Assembly: GCA_004299095.1 (NCBI GenBank) | Contig: SCQQ01000118.1 | Location: forward strand, 1-58,529 | Length of the DNA: 58,529 nucleotides | Direction: 5' to 3' | From: Burkholderiaceae bacterium | Lineage (GTDB): Bacteria; Pseudomonadota; Gammaproteobacteria; Burkholderiales; Burkholderiaceae_C | Shown here: one piece after another, positions 25,680 through 35,900 of the stretch | How positions within the stretch are numbered: the first letter of the stretch is position 1 | How the letters are laid out: every line of letters begins with the position of its first letter | Program-made: the position numbers and the translations under genes | Notes under the pieces: generated by a model | What the model was told of the DNA's origin: nothing | Databases searched by the model: none | The model's input: only the letters and a program-made list of their open reading frames with translations

Positions 25680-26244
25680 GGCTCGCTTCGATGCGGCGAT
25701 CCGGCACCAGCCACAGGGCGGCCACGGCGACGTAGAGCGTGTCGGCGATGTACGCGTGGACAAACGCGAGCGGAATCGCGAGCGCATAGAGCAACACCGA
25801 AAGCCGGGTTTTGTTGTCGGCACCAAGCGCCCGCGCAATCGAGGATGTGCGCCCGTGCAAGCGGATCAAGGTGCGCTCGAACAGGTAATAGGCCAATCCG
25901 CACAGCAGCAGCACGATGCCGTAAATCGCCGTCGGCAACGGCGCGGTCACGTTCTCTTTCATCCACGCGGTGGTGAGCGGAATCAGCGTGAGCCAGAACA
26001 GCAGGTGCAAGTTGGCCCAGAGCACGACCCCGTTGACGCGATCGGCCACCTGCAGCAAGTGGTGGTGGTTGGTCCAGTAAATGCCGACGTAAACGAAGCT
26101 CAGGATGTAGGTCAGCAACTGCGGCGCAAGCGCCAGCAGAGCGGCGAAATCGGTGCCTTCCGGCACCCTCTGTCCCAACACCATGATGGTGAGCGCGACC
26201 GCGATCACGCCATCGCTGAAGGCTTCCATTCGTGCCGTATCCAT
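25639..26244 (-). CDS. TMEM175/DUF1211 family membrane protein
   Basis: A 201-residue membrane protein with about six hydrophobic segments. It begins MDTARMEAFSDGVIAVALTI; the FSD motif in the first helix marks the TMEM175 fold, whose bacterial members are potassium-permeable channels. The following segments LLTYILSFVYVGIYWTNHHH and LHLLFWLTLIPLTTAWM fit the family. Convergent with and overlapping the LysR gene by 41 nt, so its last residues (TRGSPRGPTDHD) are encoded opposite the LysR tail. Confidence 0.87.
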   Translation of the reverse strand: MDTARMEAFSDGVIAVALTIMVLGQRVPEGTDFAALLALAPQLLTYILSFVYVGIYWTNHHHLLQVADRVNGVVLWANLHLLFWLTLIPLTTAWMKENVTAPLPTAIYGIVLLLCGLAYYLFERTLIRLHGRTSSIARALGADNKTRLSVLLYALAIPLAFVHAYIADTLYVAVAALWLVPDRRIEASLTRGSPRGPTDHD

Positions 26245-26498
26245 GACCTGGCTCCCAGGCCGGATAGGTCCGGCCGATTCGGGGCCGAATCATGGCACGC
26301 GACCCGCCCTGTGTGCGCGGGAAGGTGCGACGTCCGGCGCAACCCCCACAAGGTTCCGGCCCCCACGGCTCGTCGGCGCAAACCATCAAAACCCGCAGCG
26401 GCCGCGCCGCACACGCGCCCATGCCGCGGCTGCCGGCCTCAGCGCACCCTAAGTTTTCCGCGCGACATTCACGGCCACTCTGTTCCGGACGAGAAACC

Positions 26499-27287
26499 AT
26501 GACCCCAAGCCCTGCAACAACCCAGGACCCGCGCGACTGGCGGGTCAAAGTGCCGGCGGCCACGCTGTCGTTCTGGATCATCAAGATCATGGCCACCACC
26601 GTGGGGGAAACGGCGGCCGACTATCTGGCCGTGAGCGCCGGCCTCGGGCGCGGCATCACGCGCATCGTCATGGCCGCCCTGCTGATCGCGGCGCTCACCC
26701 TGCAGTTGCGCAGGCGCCATTACACGCCCTGGGCGTACTGGCTCACCGTGGTGCTGGTGAGCGTGGTCGGCACGCAAATCACGGATCTGCTCACCGACGG
26801 CCTGGGCGTAAGCCTGTACCTCAGCACCGCAGTGTTTGCAGCCGTGCTGGCGGGGATTTTTTACGCCTGGTGGCGCGTGGAGCACACGCTCTCGATCCAC
26901 GACATCGTCTCGCGCCGGCGCGAGTTGTTCTACTGGGCCGCCATCCTGTGCACGTTCTCTCTCGGCACCGCGGCCGGCGACCTGGCCACCGAAGCGCTGG
27001 CGCTCGGGTTCGTCTGGGGCGTGATCGGTTTCGGCACACTGATCGCCATCGCGTACGCGGCTTACCGCCTGGGCGGCAGCGCCGTGCTGACGTTCTGGAT
27101 CGCCTACATCCTCACGCGGCCGCTCGGCGCCTCGCTGGGCGACCTGATCACACAAGCCCGCGCGGACGGCGGCCTGGGCATGGGTGCAGTCTGGACCAGC
27201 GCCCTGTTCCTGTGCGTGATCGCCACGCTGGTGGCGCTGGAACACGCCGAGCTGGAAAAGCGCAAGCCGATGCGGGCGCTCCCGTGA
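26499..27287 (+). CDS. COG4705-type multi-pass membrane protein
   Basis: A 262-residue protein with about seven predicted membrane segments. KVPAATLSFWIIKIMATTVG with ETAADYLAVSAGLG near the N-terminus and a second copy-like stretch AAILCTFSLGTAAGDLATEA suggest an internal duplication, each half having an ETxxD or TAAGD patch in a membrane helix. The family is described only as an uncharacterised membrane-anchored protein. The start is ATG 26499 with GAGAAACC upstream. It is probably monocistronic. Transport of a metal or small solute is possible but unsupported. Confidence 0.83.
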   Translation: MTPSPATTQDPRDWRVKVPAATLSFWIIKIMATTVGETAADYLAVSAGLGRGITRIVMAALLIAALTLQLRRRHYTPWAYWLTVVLVSVVGTQITDLLTDGLGVSLYLSTAVFAAVLAGIFYAWWRVEHTLSIHDIVSRRRELFYWAAILCTFSLGTAAGDLATEALALGFVWGVIGFGTLIAIAYAAYRLGGSAVLTFWIAYILTRPLGASLGDLITQARADGGLGMGAVWTSALFLCVIATLVALEHAELEKRKPMRALP

Positions 27288-27515
27288 CTGCCGTCGCATT
27301 CGAGAAATCAGGCGTGCTCGTCACACTTCTTCGGCACCAGGGCGCGTTGCGGGCGCCCTTGCCATCGCCGGCATGGGCCGCCGCCACCGGGGCGCCATCG
27401 AACCGGCGCAACGGCAGCAGCGCGCACAAGCGGCTGGCGCCAGCCAATTCACGCGCCTGCGACCCGGCACCCAGCCCGCCGCGCGGGGTCGCACAATAAG
27501 CGCCAAGGGACGCAC

Positions 27516-28124
27516 ATGGATATCGGCAGTCTGATTCAAACCTATGGCTACTGGGCGGTGGCGGGCGGCACGCTGATCGAAGGCGAAACCGTGCTGCTGG
27601 CCGCCGGCGCGGCGGCGTCACGCAGCTACCTGTGGATGCCGGCGGTGATCGCCATCGCCGCGGTGTGCGGGTTTCTCGGCGACCAGGTGTTCTTCTACGT
27701 GGGCCGGCGCTGGGGGCGGCAGCTCATGACGCGCTTTCCGTCGCTGCAGCCGCGCGAGGCGCGGGTCGCCGCGCTGCTCGAGCGCCACCACGTGCCCCTG
27801 ATCCTGGGCGTGCGCTTCATGTACGGCCTGCGCGTGGCCGGCCCGATCGCCATCGGCATGAGCGGCGTGCACTGGTGGCGCTTCCTCACGCTCAATTTCC
27901 TCGGCGCCGTGATCTGGGCCTGCATCATCGGCGGCGCGGGCTACGGCCTCGGGCACGGCGTGAGCCGCCTGGTGTCGCTGATCCACGGCATCGACGCCGA
28001 TGAATTCTGGCTGATCGGCGCCGCCGTGCTCGCGGCGATCCTGTGGCGCATCACGGTCTGGCTGCGCCACCTGTTGCAAGCGCGACACACCCGCGATGGC
28101 GACCACGCGGGGGAAGCGCGATGA
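27516..28124 (+). CDS. DedA family membrane protein
   Basis: A 202-residue DedA/SNARE-associated (VTT) protein. The N-terminal re-entrant motif YWAVAGGTLIEGETVLLAAG and the arginine-bearing GVRFMYGLRVAGPIAIGMSG loop are family hallmarks, and DQVFFYVGRRWGRQLM is the conserved middle region. DedA proteins are undecaprenyl-phosphate or phospholipid flippases needed for envelope homeostasis. Its stop codon overlaps the start of the response-regulator gene (ATGA), so it is co-transcribed with the two-component system. That context suggests an envelope-stress regulon, as for DedA genes beside PmrAB/QseBC-like systems. Confidence 0.92.
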   Translation: MDIGSLIQTYGYWAVAGGTLIEGETVLLAAGAAASRSYLWMPAVIAIAAVCGFLGDQVFFYVGRRWGRQLMTRFPSLQPREARVAALLERHHVPLILGVRFMYGLRVAGPIAIGMSGVHWWRFLTLNFLGAVIWACIIGGAGYGLGHGVSRLVSLIHGIDADEFWLIGAAVLAAILWRITVWLRHLLQARHTRDGDHAGEAR

Positions 28125-28786
28125 GGGTCCTGCTGGTCGAAGACGACCCGATGATCGGCGACGTGATTGCCGATTCGCTGCGCGATGCGTCCTACGCGGT
28201 CGACTGGATCAAGAACGGCGCCAGTGCGCTCAACACGCTCGAACTGCAGCATTACGACGCCGTCCTGCTGGACTTGGGGCTGCCGGGCAAGGACGGGCAG
28301 GAGGTGCTGCACACGCTGCGCGCGCGCAAGAACCCCGTGCCGCTGCTCATCATCACCGCGCGTGACGGCCTGGACGAGCGCCTGCGCGGACTGGATGGCG
28401 GCGCCGACGACTACCTGATGAAGCCCTTCGACATGGCCGAGCTGCTGGCGCGCATGCGTGCCGTGCTGCGGCGCCAGGGCGGCGGCGGCGCGCCGCTGCT
28501 CGCCAATGGCGTGGTCGAACTCGACCCGCGCACGCGCGAAGCCGCGGTTGGCGGCGGCGCGCCGGTGCGCCTCACGCACCGCGAATTCGCACTGCTGCGC
28601 GCGCTGCTCGCCCGCCCCGGCGCGATCCTGTCGCGCAGCGACCTGGAAGACCGCATATACGGCTGGGGCGAGGAAGTGGAGAGCAATGCCGTCGAATACC
28701 TGATCCACGCGTTGCGCAAGAAACTCGGCAGCGACGTGATCGAGAACGTGCGAGGGGTTGGATGGATGGTTTCAAAAAGCGCCTGA
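28121..28786 (+). CDS. OmpR/PhoB-family response regulator
   Basis: A 221-residue response regulator starting at ATG 28121. The receiver domain has the acidic pair in LLVEDDP, phosphoacceptor Asp51 in AVLLDLGLPGKDG and the Lys in YLMKPFDM. The C-terminal winged helix reads VRLTHREFALLRALLARPGA and YLIHALRKKLGSDVIENVRG with VGWMV. It is of the QseB/PmrA/BasR type by gene order and sequence style. Coupled to DedA upstream and overlapping the sensor kinase downstream by 25 nt. Confidence 0.93.
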   Translation: MRVLLVEDDPMIGDVIADSLRDASYAVDWIKNGASALNTLELQHYDAVLLDLGLPGKDGQEVLHTLRARKNPVPLLIITARDGLDERLRGLDGGADDYLMKPFDMAELLARMRAVLRRQGGGGAPLLANGVVELDPRTREAAVGGGAPVRLTHREFALLRALLARPGAILSRSDLEDRIYGWGEEVESNAVEYLIHALRKKLGSDVIENVRGVGWMVSKSA

Positions 28787-30132
28787 AGGCGTCCATCCAG
28801 CTCCGGCTTTCCTGGGCGCTGGCACTCGCCATCGTGGGGGTGGCCGTGGCAGCGGGCGCTTTTTCATTCGTTTCGGCATTCGACGACGCGCAGGAACTGC
28901 AGGACGACCTGCTCTACCAGATCGCTTCGCTGGTCAAGCAGCGCGACGTGGCGTTCACCGGCGATTCGCGCCTCTACCGGCTGGAAGACCGCGATCACGA
29001 TTCGACCGTTTTCGTCGAGTTGCTGGGTCCGAATGCTTCTACCGTCACCGCAGCCGGCACCGCGACGGCGGATCCGCTGCCAGCCGCGCTGGCGCTCGGC
29101 CTGCATACGGTAGAGAGCAAGGACGGCGCGCTGCGCGTCCTGGTCACCCCGCTCGGCAACGGCGACAAAGCGGCGGTCGCCCAGACCACGCGCGCGCGCG
29201 ATGAAGTCGCCCTGAACAACGCGCTGCGCACGCTGTTGCCGTTTTTCGTGCTGGTGCCGATCCTGCTGATCGTCGTGGCGCATCTGGTGCGCCAGATGTT
29301 GCGACCGATCACCGACTTGTCGGAAGACGTCGACCGGCGTTCGCAAAACGACCTGACCGCGCTCCCCGAGGATGGCGTGCCCGTGGAGGTGCGCCCGTTC
29401 GTCGGCGCCATCAACGGCCTGCTGGCGCGCGTGGCGGAGGCCATTCGCACGCAGCGCCGCTTCATTGCCGATGCGGCGCACGAATTGCGCTCGCCGCTCA
29501 CCGCGCTGTCGCTGCAGGCCGAACGGCTGGAGCACAGCGACATGTCCGCGCCAGCACGCGCCCGCCTGCACGACCTGCGCGGCGGCATCGAGCGCAACCG
29601 CGCCTTGCTGAGCCAGCTGCTCAGCCTGTCCAGGGCCGAGCACGGGGCCGACCCCGCGGGCGGCCCCGTGCCGGTACAGCGGGTGTTCCGGCGCGTGCTG
29701 GAAGACCTGTTGCCGCTGGCCAAGGCCAAACGCATCGACCTCGGCGTGACGGACGCCAGCGACGTGAATGTGGGCGTGGGCGAACTCGATCTCGCCACCC
29801 TCGTGAAGAACCTGGTCGACAACGCCATCCGCTACACGCCCGCGGGCGGCCGGGTCGACTTGTCCGCCATGGCGACCACGGACGGTGCGGCGCTGCGCGT
29901 GGCCGACACCGGGCCCGGCATTCCGGTGAGCGAGCGCGAGCGGGTTTTCGATCCGTTCTACCGCATCCTGGGCAGCGAGCAATTCGGCTCGGGCCTGGGG
30001 CTTTCCATCGTCAAGACCATTACCGATCGCCTCGGCGCACGCGTCGAGCTCGAGTACACCGACCCGGCCCGCCACGCCGGCCTCAGCGTTACGGTGACTT
30101 TCCCGTCGCCCACGCCAGCGCGGCACGACTGA
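28762..30132 (+). CDS. Two-component sensor histidine kinase
   Basis: A 456-residue QseC/PmrB-type kinase behind GAGGGG. A first membrane helix (about residues 15-37) and a second (about 153-173, LLPFFVLVPILLIVVAHLV) bracket a periplasmic sensor of about 115 residues, followed by a HAMP segment. The H-box is FIADAAHELRSPLTAL with His240; N-box LVDNAIRYTPAGG; G-boxes VADTGPGIP and GSGLGLSIVK. All catalytic elements are present. It autophosphorylates and passes phosphate to the regulator at 28121. The signal is unknown; the periplasmic part has several Asp/His residues (YRLEDRDHDST) that might sense cations, but that is a guess. Confidence 0.93.
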   Translation: MDGFKKRLKASIQLRLSWALALAIVGVAVAAGAFSFVSAFDDAQELQDDLLYQIASLVKQRDVAFTGDSRLYRLEDRDHDSTVFVELLGPNASTVTAAGTATADPLPAALALGLHTVESKDGALRVLVTPLGNGDKAAVAQTTRARDEVALNNALRTLLPFFVLVPILLIVVAHLVRQMLRPITDLSEDVDRRSQNDLTALPEDGVPVEVRPFVGAINGLLARVAEAIRTQRRFIADAAHELRSPLTALSLQAERLEHSDMSAPARARLHDLRGGIERNRALLSQLLSLSRAEHGADPAGGPVPVQRVFRRVLEDLLPLAKAKRIDLGVTDASDVNVGVGELDLATLVKNLVDNAIRYTPAGGRVDLSAMATTDGAALRVADTGPGIPVSERERVFDPFYRILGSEQFGSGLGLSIVKTITDRLGARVELEYTDPARHAGLSVTVTFPSPTPARHD

Positions 30133-30148
30133 ACAGCCCAGCGCAGCC

Positions 30149-31351
30149 ATGAAAAGCGCCCGGTCCGCGTCGCTGAAAGCCATGCCCCGCGGCATCTGGG
30201 TCCTCGGGTTCGTCAGCCTGCTGATGGACGTGTCCTCCGAGCTGATCCACAGCCTGCTGCCGATGTTCATGGTGGTCACGCTGGGCGCCAGCGCGCTCGA
30301 AGTGGGCTGGATCGAGGGCATCGCCGAAGCCACCGCGCTCATCGTCAAGGTGTTTTCCGGTGCGCTCAGTGACTACCTCGGGCGGCGCAAGGGTCTGGCG
30401 GTGTTCGGCTACGCGCTGGCCGCGCTCACCAAGCCGCTGTTCGCGCTCGCGCCCACGCTCGGCGTGGTGTTCACGGCGCGGGTGCTGGACCGTATCGGCA
30501 AGGGCGTGCGCGGGGCGCCGCGCGATGCGCTGATTGCCGATCTCACGCCGGCCGAAATCCGCGGCGCGGCGTTCGGCTTGCGGCAGGCGCTCGATGCCGC
30601 AGGCGCCATGCTCGGGCCGCTGCTGGCCGTGGTGTTCATGCTGCTCTGGGCCGATCACTTCCGCGCGGTGTTCTGGGTGGCCGTCATTCCCGGCGTGGCC
30701 AGCGCTGCGCTGCTCTACTTCGGCCTGCGCGAGCCGCCTTCCGCGCACCACGCCAGGCGCACCAACCCCATCCGGCGCGCCAATCTGCGCCGCCTGGACG
30801 CCGCTTATTGGTGGGTGGTGGGCATTGGCGCCCTGTTCACCCTGGCGCGCTTCAGCGAAGCCTTCCTGGTGCTGCGCGCGCAGCAAAGCGGAATGGCGAT
30901 CGCGCTGGTGCCGCTGGCCCTGGTGGCAATGAACCTGGCTTTTTCGCTCTCGGCCTATCCCTTCGGCCGGCTCTCCGACCACCTCAGCCACGGCGCGCTG
31001 CTGGCCCTCGGCCTGGGGGTGCTGATCGCGGCCGACGTGCTACTCGCCACGGGGAGCCACTGGACCGTGATCGTGCTCGGCATCTTCGTCTGGGGCGTGC
31101 ACCTGGGCATCACCCAGGGGTTGCTGGCCGCCATGGTGGCCCAGGCGGCACCCGCTGATCTGCGCGGCACGGCGTTCGGATTTTTCAATCTGGTGAGCGG
31201 CATCGCCATGCTGTTGGCCAGCGTCATGGCCGGCCTGCTGTGGGACCGGCTGGGCGCGCCCGTCACCTTTTATGCGGCCGCGGGTCTCTGCGTCGCGGCG
31301 CTCGGTGCGCTGGCCGCGCACCACGGATGGCGCCGGCGCGTCAGGGCCTGA
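30149..31351 (+). CDS. MFS transporter
   Basis: A 400-residue major facilitator with 12 predicted helices. The family loop motif after helix 2 is GALSDYLGRRKGLAVFGY, and VLDRIGKGVRGAPRDALIAD is a signature of a subgroup of uncharacterised proteobacterial MFS exporters. It starts 16 nt after the kinase stop, so it may be the last gene of the DedA-two-component operon and a regulated target. Substrate unknown. Confidence 0.9.
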   Translation: MKSARSASLKAMPRGIWVLGFVSLLMDVSSELIHSLLPMFMVVTLGASALEVGWIEGIAEATALIVKVFSGALSDYLGRRKGLAVFGYALAALTKPLFALAPTLGVVFTARVLDRIGKGVRGAPRDALIADLTPAEIRGAAFGLRQALDAAGAMLGPLLAVVFMLLWADHFRAVFWVAVIPGVASAALLYFGLREPPSAHHARRTNPIRRANLRRLDAAYWWVVGIGALFTLARFSEAFLVLRAQQSGMAIALVPLALVAMNLAFSLSAYPFGRLSDHLSHGALLALGLGVLIAADVLLATGSHWTVIVLGIFVWGVHLGITQGLLAAMVAQAAPADLRGTAFGFFNLVSGIAMLLASVMAGLLWDRLGAPVTFYAAAGLCVAALGALAAHHGWRRRVRA

Positions 31352-31368
31352 GCGCGCTCAGGGCGATC

Positions 31369-32043
31369 TCAGACAACGCGCGTGAACACCGTGAGCTTGG
31401 CTGGTGGCACGTTGGCCCAGACGATGCGGCGCTCGCACTCGGCAAAGCCGTCGCGCAAGCCTTCCAGCTCGCCGCCCACCAGCACGTAAGTGAATTGCAC
31501 CACTTGGCCGCCCGGGCGCAGCAGCGTGCGCCACTGGCCCAGCACGGCATCCACGTCCTGCGACTCGAAAGCGCGCAGCGGCAAGCTGGAGACGATGGCA
31601 TCGACCGGCGCGCCGTCATCCAGCAGCGCGCCGAGCTTGCGCGCGTCGCCCTGAATCACATGGAGACCCGGAAAGCGCCGGCGCAGCAGGCGCACGAACG
31701 TGGGCTCGCGCTCGATCACGCGCAAGCGCTCGGGCGCAATGCCGCGATCCAGCAGCGCCTGCGTCACCACGCCGGTGCCGGCGCCCAACTCGATCACCAG
31801 TCCGTCGCCCTGCGCGGGAACCGGTCGCGCCATGGAGCGCACCAGCCATGGAGAGCTGGGCCAGACGGAGCCGACGACGTTCGGATGCGCCACGTATTGG
31901 CGCAGGAACAGCGCCGCCGGCCGGCCTTCGAGCGCGCGCACCGTGCGGCGCCAGCCGATCGCGCAACGCGTCCGCACCGCGCGCATCCCCCCCAGAGTCA
32001 GCCACGCGGCAATGTCTGCATTCTTGAACATGGATGTTTTCAA
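31369..32043 (-). CDS. SAM-dependent methyltransferase, PmtA-like
   Basis: About 224 residues with the Rossmann methyltransferase motif VIELGAGTGVVTQALLDRG (motif I) and VDAIVSSLPLRAFESQDVDA (motif IV region). FLRQYVAHPNVVGSVWPSSP near the N-terminus is characteristic of the phospholipid N-methyltransferase (PmtA) group, which methylates phosphatidylethanolamine toward phosphatidylcholine. TTG 32043 has GAGG upstream; ATG 32031 is the alternative. It converges on the MFS gene with 17 bp between. The similarity to rRNA dimethyladenosine transferases is distant, so PmtA-like is the best label, not a proven activity. Confidence 0.82.
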   Translation of the reverse strand: MKTSMFKNADIAAWLTLGGMRAVRTRCAIGWRRTVRALEGRPAALFLRQYVAHPNVVGSVWPSSPWLVRSMARPVPAQGDGLVIELGAGTGVVTQALLDRGIAPERLRVIEREPTFVRLLRRRFPGLHVIQGDARKLGALLDDGAPVDAIVSSLPLRAFESQDVDAVLGQWRTLLRPGGQVVQFTYVLVGGELEGLRDGFAECERRIVWANVPPAKLTVFTRVV

Positions 32044-32237
32044 TCAGCCTCAAAGGCGCCAAGTTTACGTGCATGGACGCCCCGTCCAGCCGGTGCGGAT
32101 GGTGCAATCCCTGCCTTTGATGCCTGGCGAGGCCCCTCCGCGCGCAGACAAGGCGCGCGCGACCCGGGTCACTCCGGGGACGGTACCCCTTCGGGCCGCG
32201 CGTGTACCAACCTCCGAAAACAGACCGGGCGAGGTAA

Positions 32238-32699
32238 TCAATCACCTTGGTCGCCGTCGCCGCCCCGGTCGCCGCCGTGGCCGAAGTGACCGCGGTCACG
32301 CCGGTGGTCGGCCTGGTCGTGATCGCCGTCGCCACGATGGCGGCCCCACTGCTCGCGAGCGCCGCGATGCTCGCGCCGGTACGGCGCGTAGGCGTTGCGA
32401 TACCAGTCGTCGCGCACGAAATAAACCGGCCGGCCGCAAGCGCGGTATTCCTCGCAGTGATCACGCCAGTCGTCGATTTCGTCCGGCGGCACGCGCAGAT
32501 AAATCGGCGCGGCGCCCACGTAGGCCGGCACCGGCGCCACCACCACCGGCTGCGCGTAAACGAGGCGCGGCGGGGGTGCATTGCCGATGACGATCTGGCC
32601 GTAAAAACCCGGATCGCCGATTCCGATCGACACGCCCACCTGCGCCAGTGCCGGGACGGCAGCGGTGGCGAGCGCGGCGACGATGAACATGCGTTTCAT
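32238..32699 (-). CDS. Exported hypothetical protein, His/Asp/Arg-rich C-terminus
   Basis: A 153-residue protein beginning with a clear signal peptide MKRMFIVAALATAAVPALAQ behind GGGAGTGG. The mature part has a proline-rich middle (PPPRLVYAQPVVVAPVPAYV), a short conserved-looking block RVPPDEIDDWRDHCEEYRAC and a tail of about 45 residues with alternating His, Arg, Asp and Gly (HGGDRGGDGDQGD). Similar small exported proteins are common in Burkholderiales and have no known function. The acidic-His tail could bind divalent metals, and its position next to the metal island makes that worth testing. Earlier starts at up to 32759 are rejected because the signal peptide sets the start. Confidence 0.8.
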   Translation of the reverse strand: MKRMFIVAALATAAVPALAQVGVSIGIGDPGFYGQIVIGNAPPPRLVYAQPVVVAPVPAYVGAAPIYLRVPPDEIDDWRDHCEEYRACGRPVYFVRDDWYRNAYAPYRREHRGAREQWGRHRGDGDHDQADHRRDRGHFGHGGDRGGDGDQGD

Positions 32700-32987
32700 T
32701 GAATCCACTCCCAAAAAGACCCGTTCCCTTGCACTGGCGCCAGCGGCGCACCCCGTCAAAAGCCATTCATGAAGTCGACGGGTTGCACGGCCCGCAAACG
32801 AAGCGCCGCAAGGTATACCGGGGTTGACTTAGGAAACGCATAGGTGTGATCGAGTGATGCCGCGACCCTTGCTCCGCCGCTTTCCGCGGGCAACGTGCGA
32901 ACGGCCGCCGGACGAATCGCGCCGCGTGCCGGGCTGGCGTCCGCTCGACCCATGCGACGTGGTGCCGACCCCGGCGGCCCGCCGCCG

Positions 32988-35900
32988 TCACCTCGGTCCT
33001 TGCCCCCAGCGCAGATACAGCGCCGGCAGCAGGTTGGTCGACAACACCGAGCTCCACAACACGCCGCCCAGCACGACGATGGCGAGCCCTTGTTCCGGCG
33101 CAGCGCCGGTGCCCAGGCCGAGCGCCGTGGGCAGCATCCCGAGCGCCGCGGCCAGGGCCGTGAGCAGGATCGGGCGCAGGCGTTCGCGCGCCGCCCGGCG
33201 CACCGCGTCGATGGGTGTCAGGCCCTCTTTTTCGTGCGCGCGAACGTAGGTGAGCAGCACGATGCCGTGGTTCAGGTTCACGCCCACGACGGTGAGCAGC
33301 CCGACGAGTCCCGTGGCGTTCAGACCCACGCCGGAAACCGCAAGCGCGAGCGCCGCCCCGGTAAACGCAAGCGGCGCCTGCAACAGCAGGATGAGCGGCA
33401 GGCGCCAGCCGCCAAACTGCAGCGTGAGGATGCCGAACATCAGCACCAGCGCGGCCAGCACCGCGAGCCCGAGCGCTTCGGCCGTGTGGACCAGTTCCGG
33501 ATACAGGCCGCCAAACGCCACGCGATAGCCGGGCGGCAGATGCAGCCCCTGCAGCGCCGTTCGGGCCTCTTCGATCACGCTGCCCAGCGGCCGCAGCGGC
33601 GTGGCGAGGATGGTGAGCGCGCGCTCGCCGCCGAAGTGCTCCAGTTGGTTGGGTTGCGCCTCCAGTTCGAGGCGCGCCAAGCGCGAGAGCGGCACCCAGC
33701 CCTTGGGCGTGTCGATAGTCTCGCGCCCGAGTTGCGCCAGATCGAGGTGGGATGCGTCCGCCCGCCGCAAATACAGTTCCAGCGTGCTCGCGCCGTTGGG
33801 CAGCGTGGCCAGCACGCGCCCGCGCAGCAGCAGGCCGAGCTGCGCGGCCAGCGCGTCGGGTGCCAGGCCGACGCTGCGCAGGGCAGCGGGATTCGGTTCG
33901 ATGCGCAGGCCGGTGACGGGATACGCGTCGTTGTTGAACACGTCACCCAAACCCGGAACCGTCTTGAGCCGCGCCGCGACGTGCTGCGAGAGCGCGCGCA
34001 GCGTGTCGACCTCATTGCCGAACAGCACGACCTCGAACGGCTGCGGCAGGCCCGACAGGCTTTCGCCGACGCGCTCGATGGTGGGCGTGTCCATGCTTTG
34101 CAGCACGCCCGGCTCGCGCGCCACTTGCACCAGATGGGCGGCCAGCCGATCCAGACTGTCGGTTGCCACGTTCGGCTTCAGCACGATCTGGATCTCACCG
34201 GCACTGCTGCGCTCGGTGTAGGCGGTGTTTTCCGCCGAGCCGATGCGCGCATACACTCGCGCCACGGCGGGATCGGCGCGCAGCGCGGCGCTCATGCGCT
34301 CCGCGACGGCAGTCGCGTCGCCGAGCGAGCTGCCGGGCGCGAGCGTGAAGGCATCGAGCAGCACGCCCTCATTCGGCAACGGCAGGAAATTCACCGGAAC
34401 CAGCGCCAGCACACCGACGGAAATCAGGAACGCCGCGGCGGCGGCGAGCGCGCTGATCCCCGGGTGGCGCAGCGTGAGGTCGAGCAGCCGCGCGTTGCCG
34501 CGCGTCGCCCAGCCCAGGAAGCGCTGGCCGCTGGCCGGCGTGCGACCCGGGTGGGGACGGCGGCCGAGCATGAGCGGGATCAGTGTGAGCGATACCGCCA
34601 GCGAAGCCAGCAACGCCAAGCTCATCGCCAGGCCGAACGGGCGCATGAACAGGCCCGCCACGCCACCCACCACGATCAGCGGCAGATACGCGGCCACGGT
34701 GGTGAGCGTGCCGGTCACGTCGGCCACGGCGATGTCCGCGAGCCCGGTGCGCACGCCGTCCCAACCGGCAAAGCCGCGCTCCCAGCGGTGCTGGATGGCC
34801 TCCAGCACGATGATGCCGTCGTCGACCAGCAGCCCCACTGCCAGCGCAAGCGCGCCCAGCGTAAGCAAGTTGAGCGTATGCCCCAGCGCGTACAAGCCGC
34901 CGATCGCAAACAGGATGGCGCTCGGAATGCTGAGCGCCAGCACCCATACGCCATGCTGGCGCCCGAGCAGCCACACCAGCAGCAGGACCGCGAGCGCGCC
35001 GCCGAGCAGCATGTCGCGCGTCAGATCGCGGCCGATGAGCGACACCAGGTGCGCCTGCCGATAAACCGTGACCCAGGCGCTGCCGGGCGGCAGTTGGCCG
35101 CGCAATTCAGCGAGTGTCTTGGCGACCGCCGCGTCGACCGGCAGCGTGGAAGCCCCCGGCTGCTTGAAAACCACCAGCCCAAGCCCTGGCTGCCCGTCGA
35201 TTTGCACCGCGTAATGCACCGCGGGCGGCGCGTTCACCACGCGCGCGAGCGCGGCCAGCGGCACGCTGCCCGCGGCGGTCGGCACGGGAATGGCAAGCAC
35301 CTGCTGCGCGGTGCGCGGCAAATCACGCACCTCCAGCAGCACGTCCTGGTGGCCGAGCACGAGGCGCCCGGCAGGCGCCAGCACCACCGCGTGGCCGACT
35401 GCCTGAGCGAGCGCCGCCACGCCCACGTGATGCTGGATCAAGGCGGCGGGATCGGGCTGGATCCACAGGGTCGGCGCACCCGCGCCGAACAGCTCGACGC
35501 GCTGCACCCCCGGCAGCGCCCGCAGCGCCGGCAGCACGCGCGTGCGAATCGCCTCTTCGGCCTGCCACAGCGGCACGTCGGCGGGAACGGATACGGCGTA
35601 ATCGGCCACCTCGTTGATCGCGTTGCCCATGATTTCGGCTTGCATCGTCGCGCCACGCGGCAAGCTGGAACGCGCCCTGTCCATCGCACCATAGACCGCT
35701 TGCAGCGCGAGCCGCGGATCGGTGCCCTCGGTGAAGCGCGCGTCCAGCGTGGCGCTGCCTTGCGCCATGGTGGTGCGCAAGCCCGCCAAACCCTGCAGCC
35801 CCATCAACTGGGCCTCCAGCGGCCGCGCCACCAGCGACTCCAGTTCGAGCACCGCGTACCCCGGCGCGTGCACGATGACGCGGATTTGCGGAAAGTTGAA

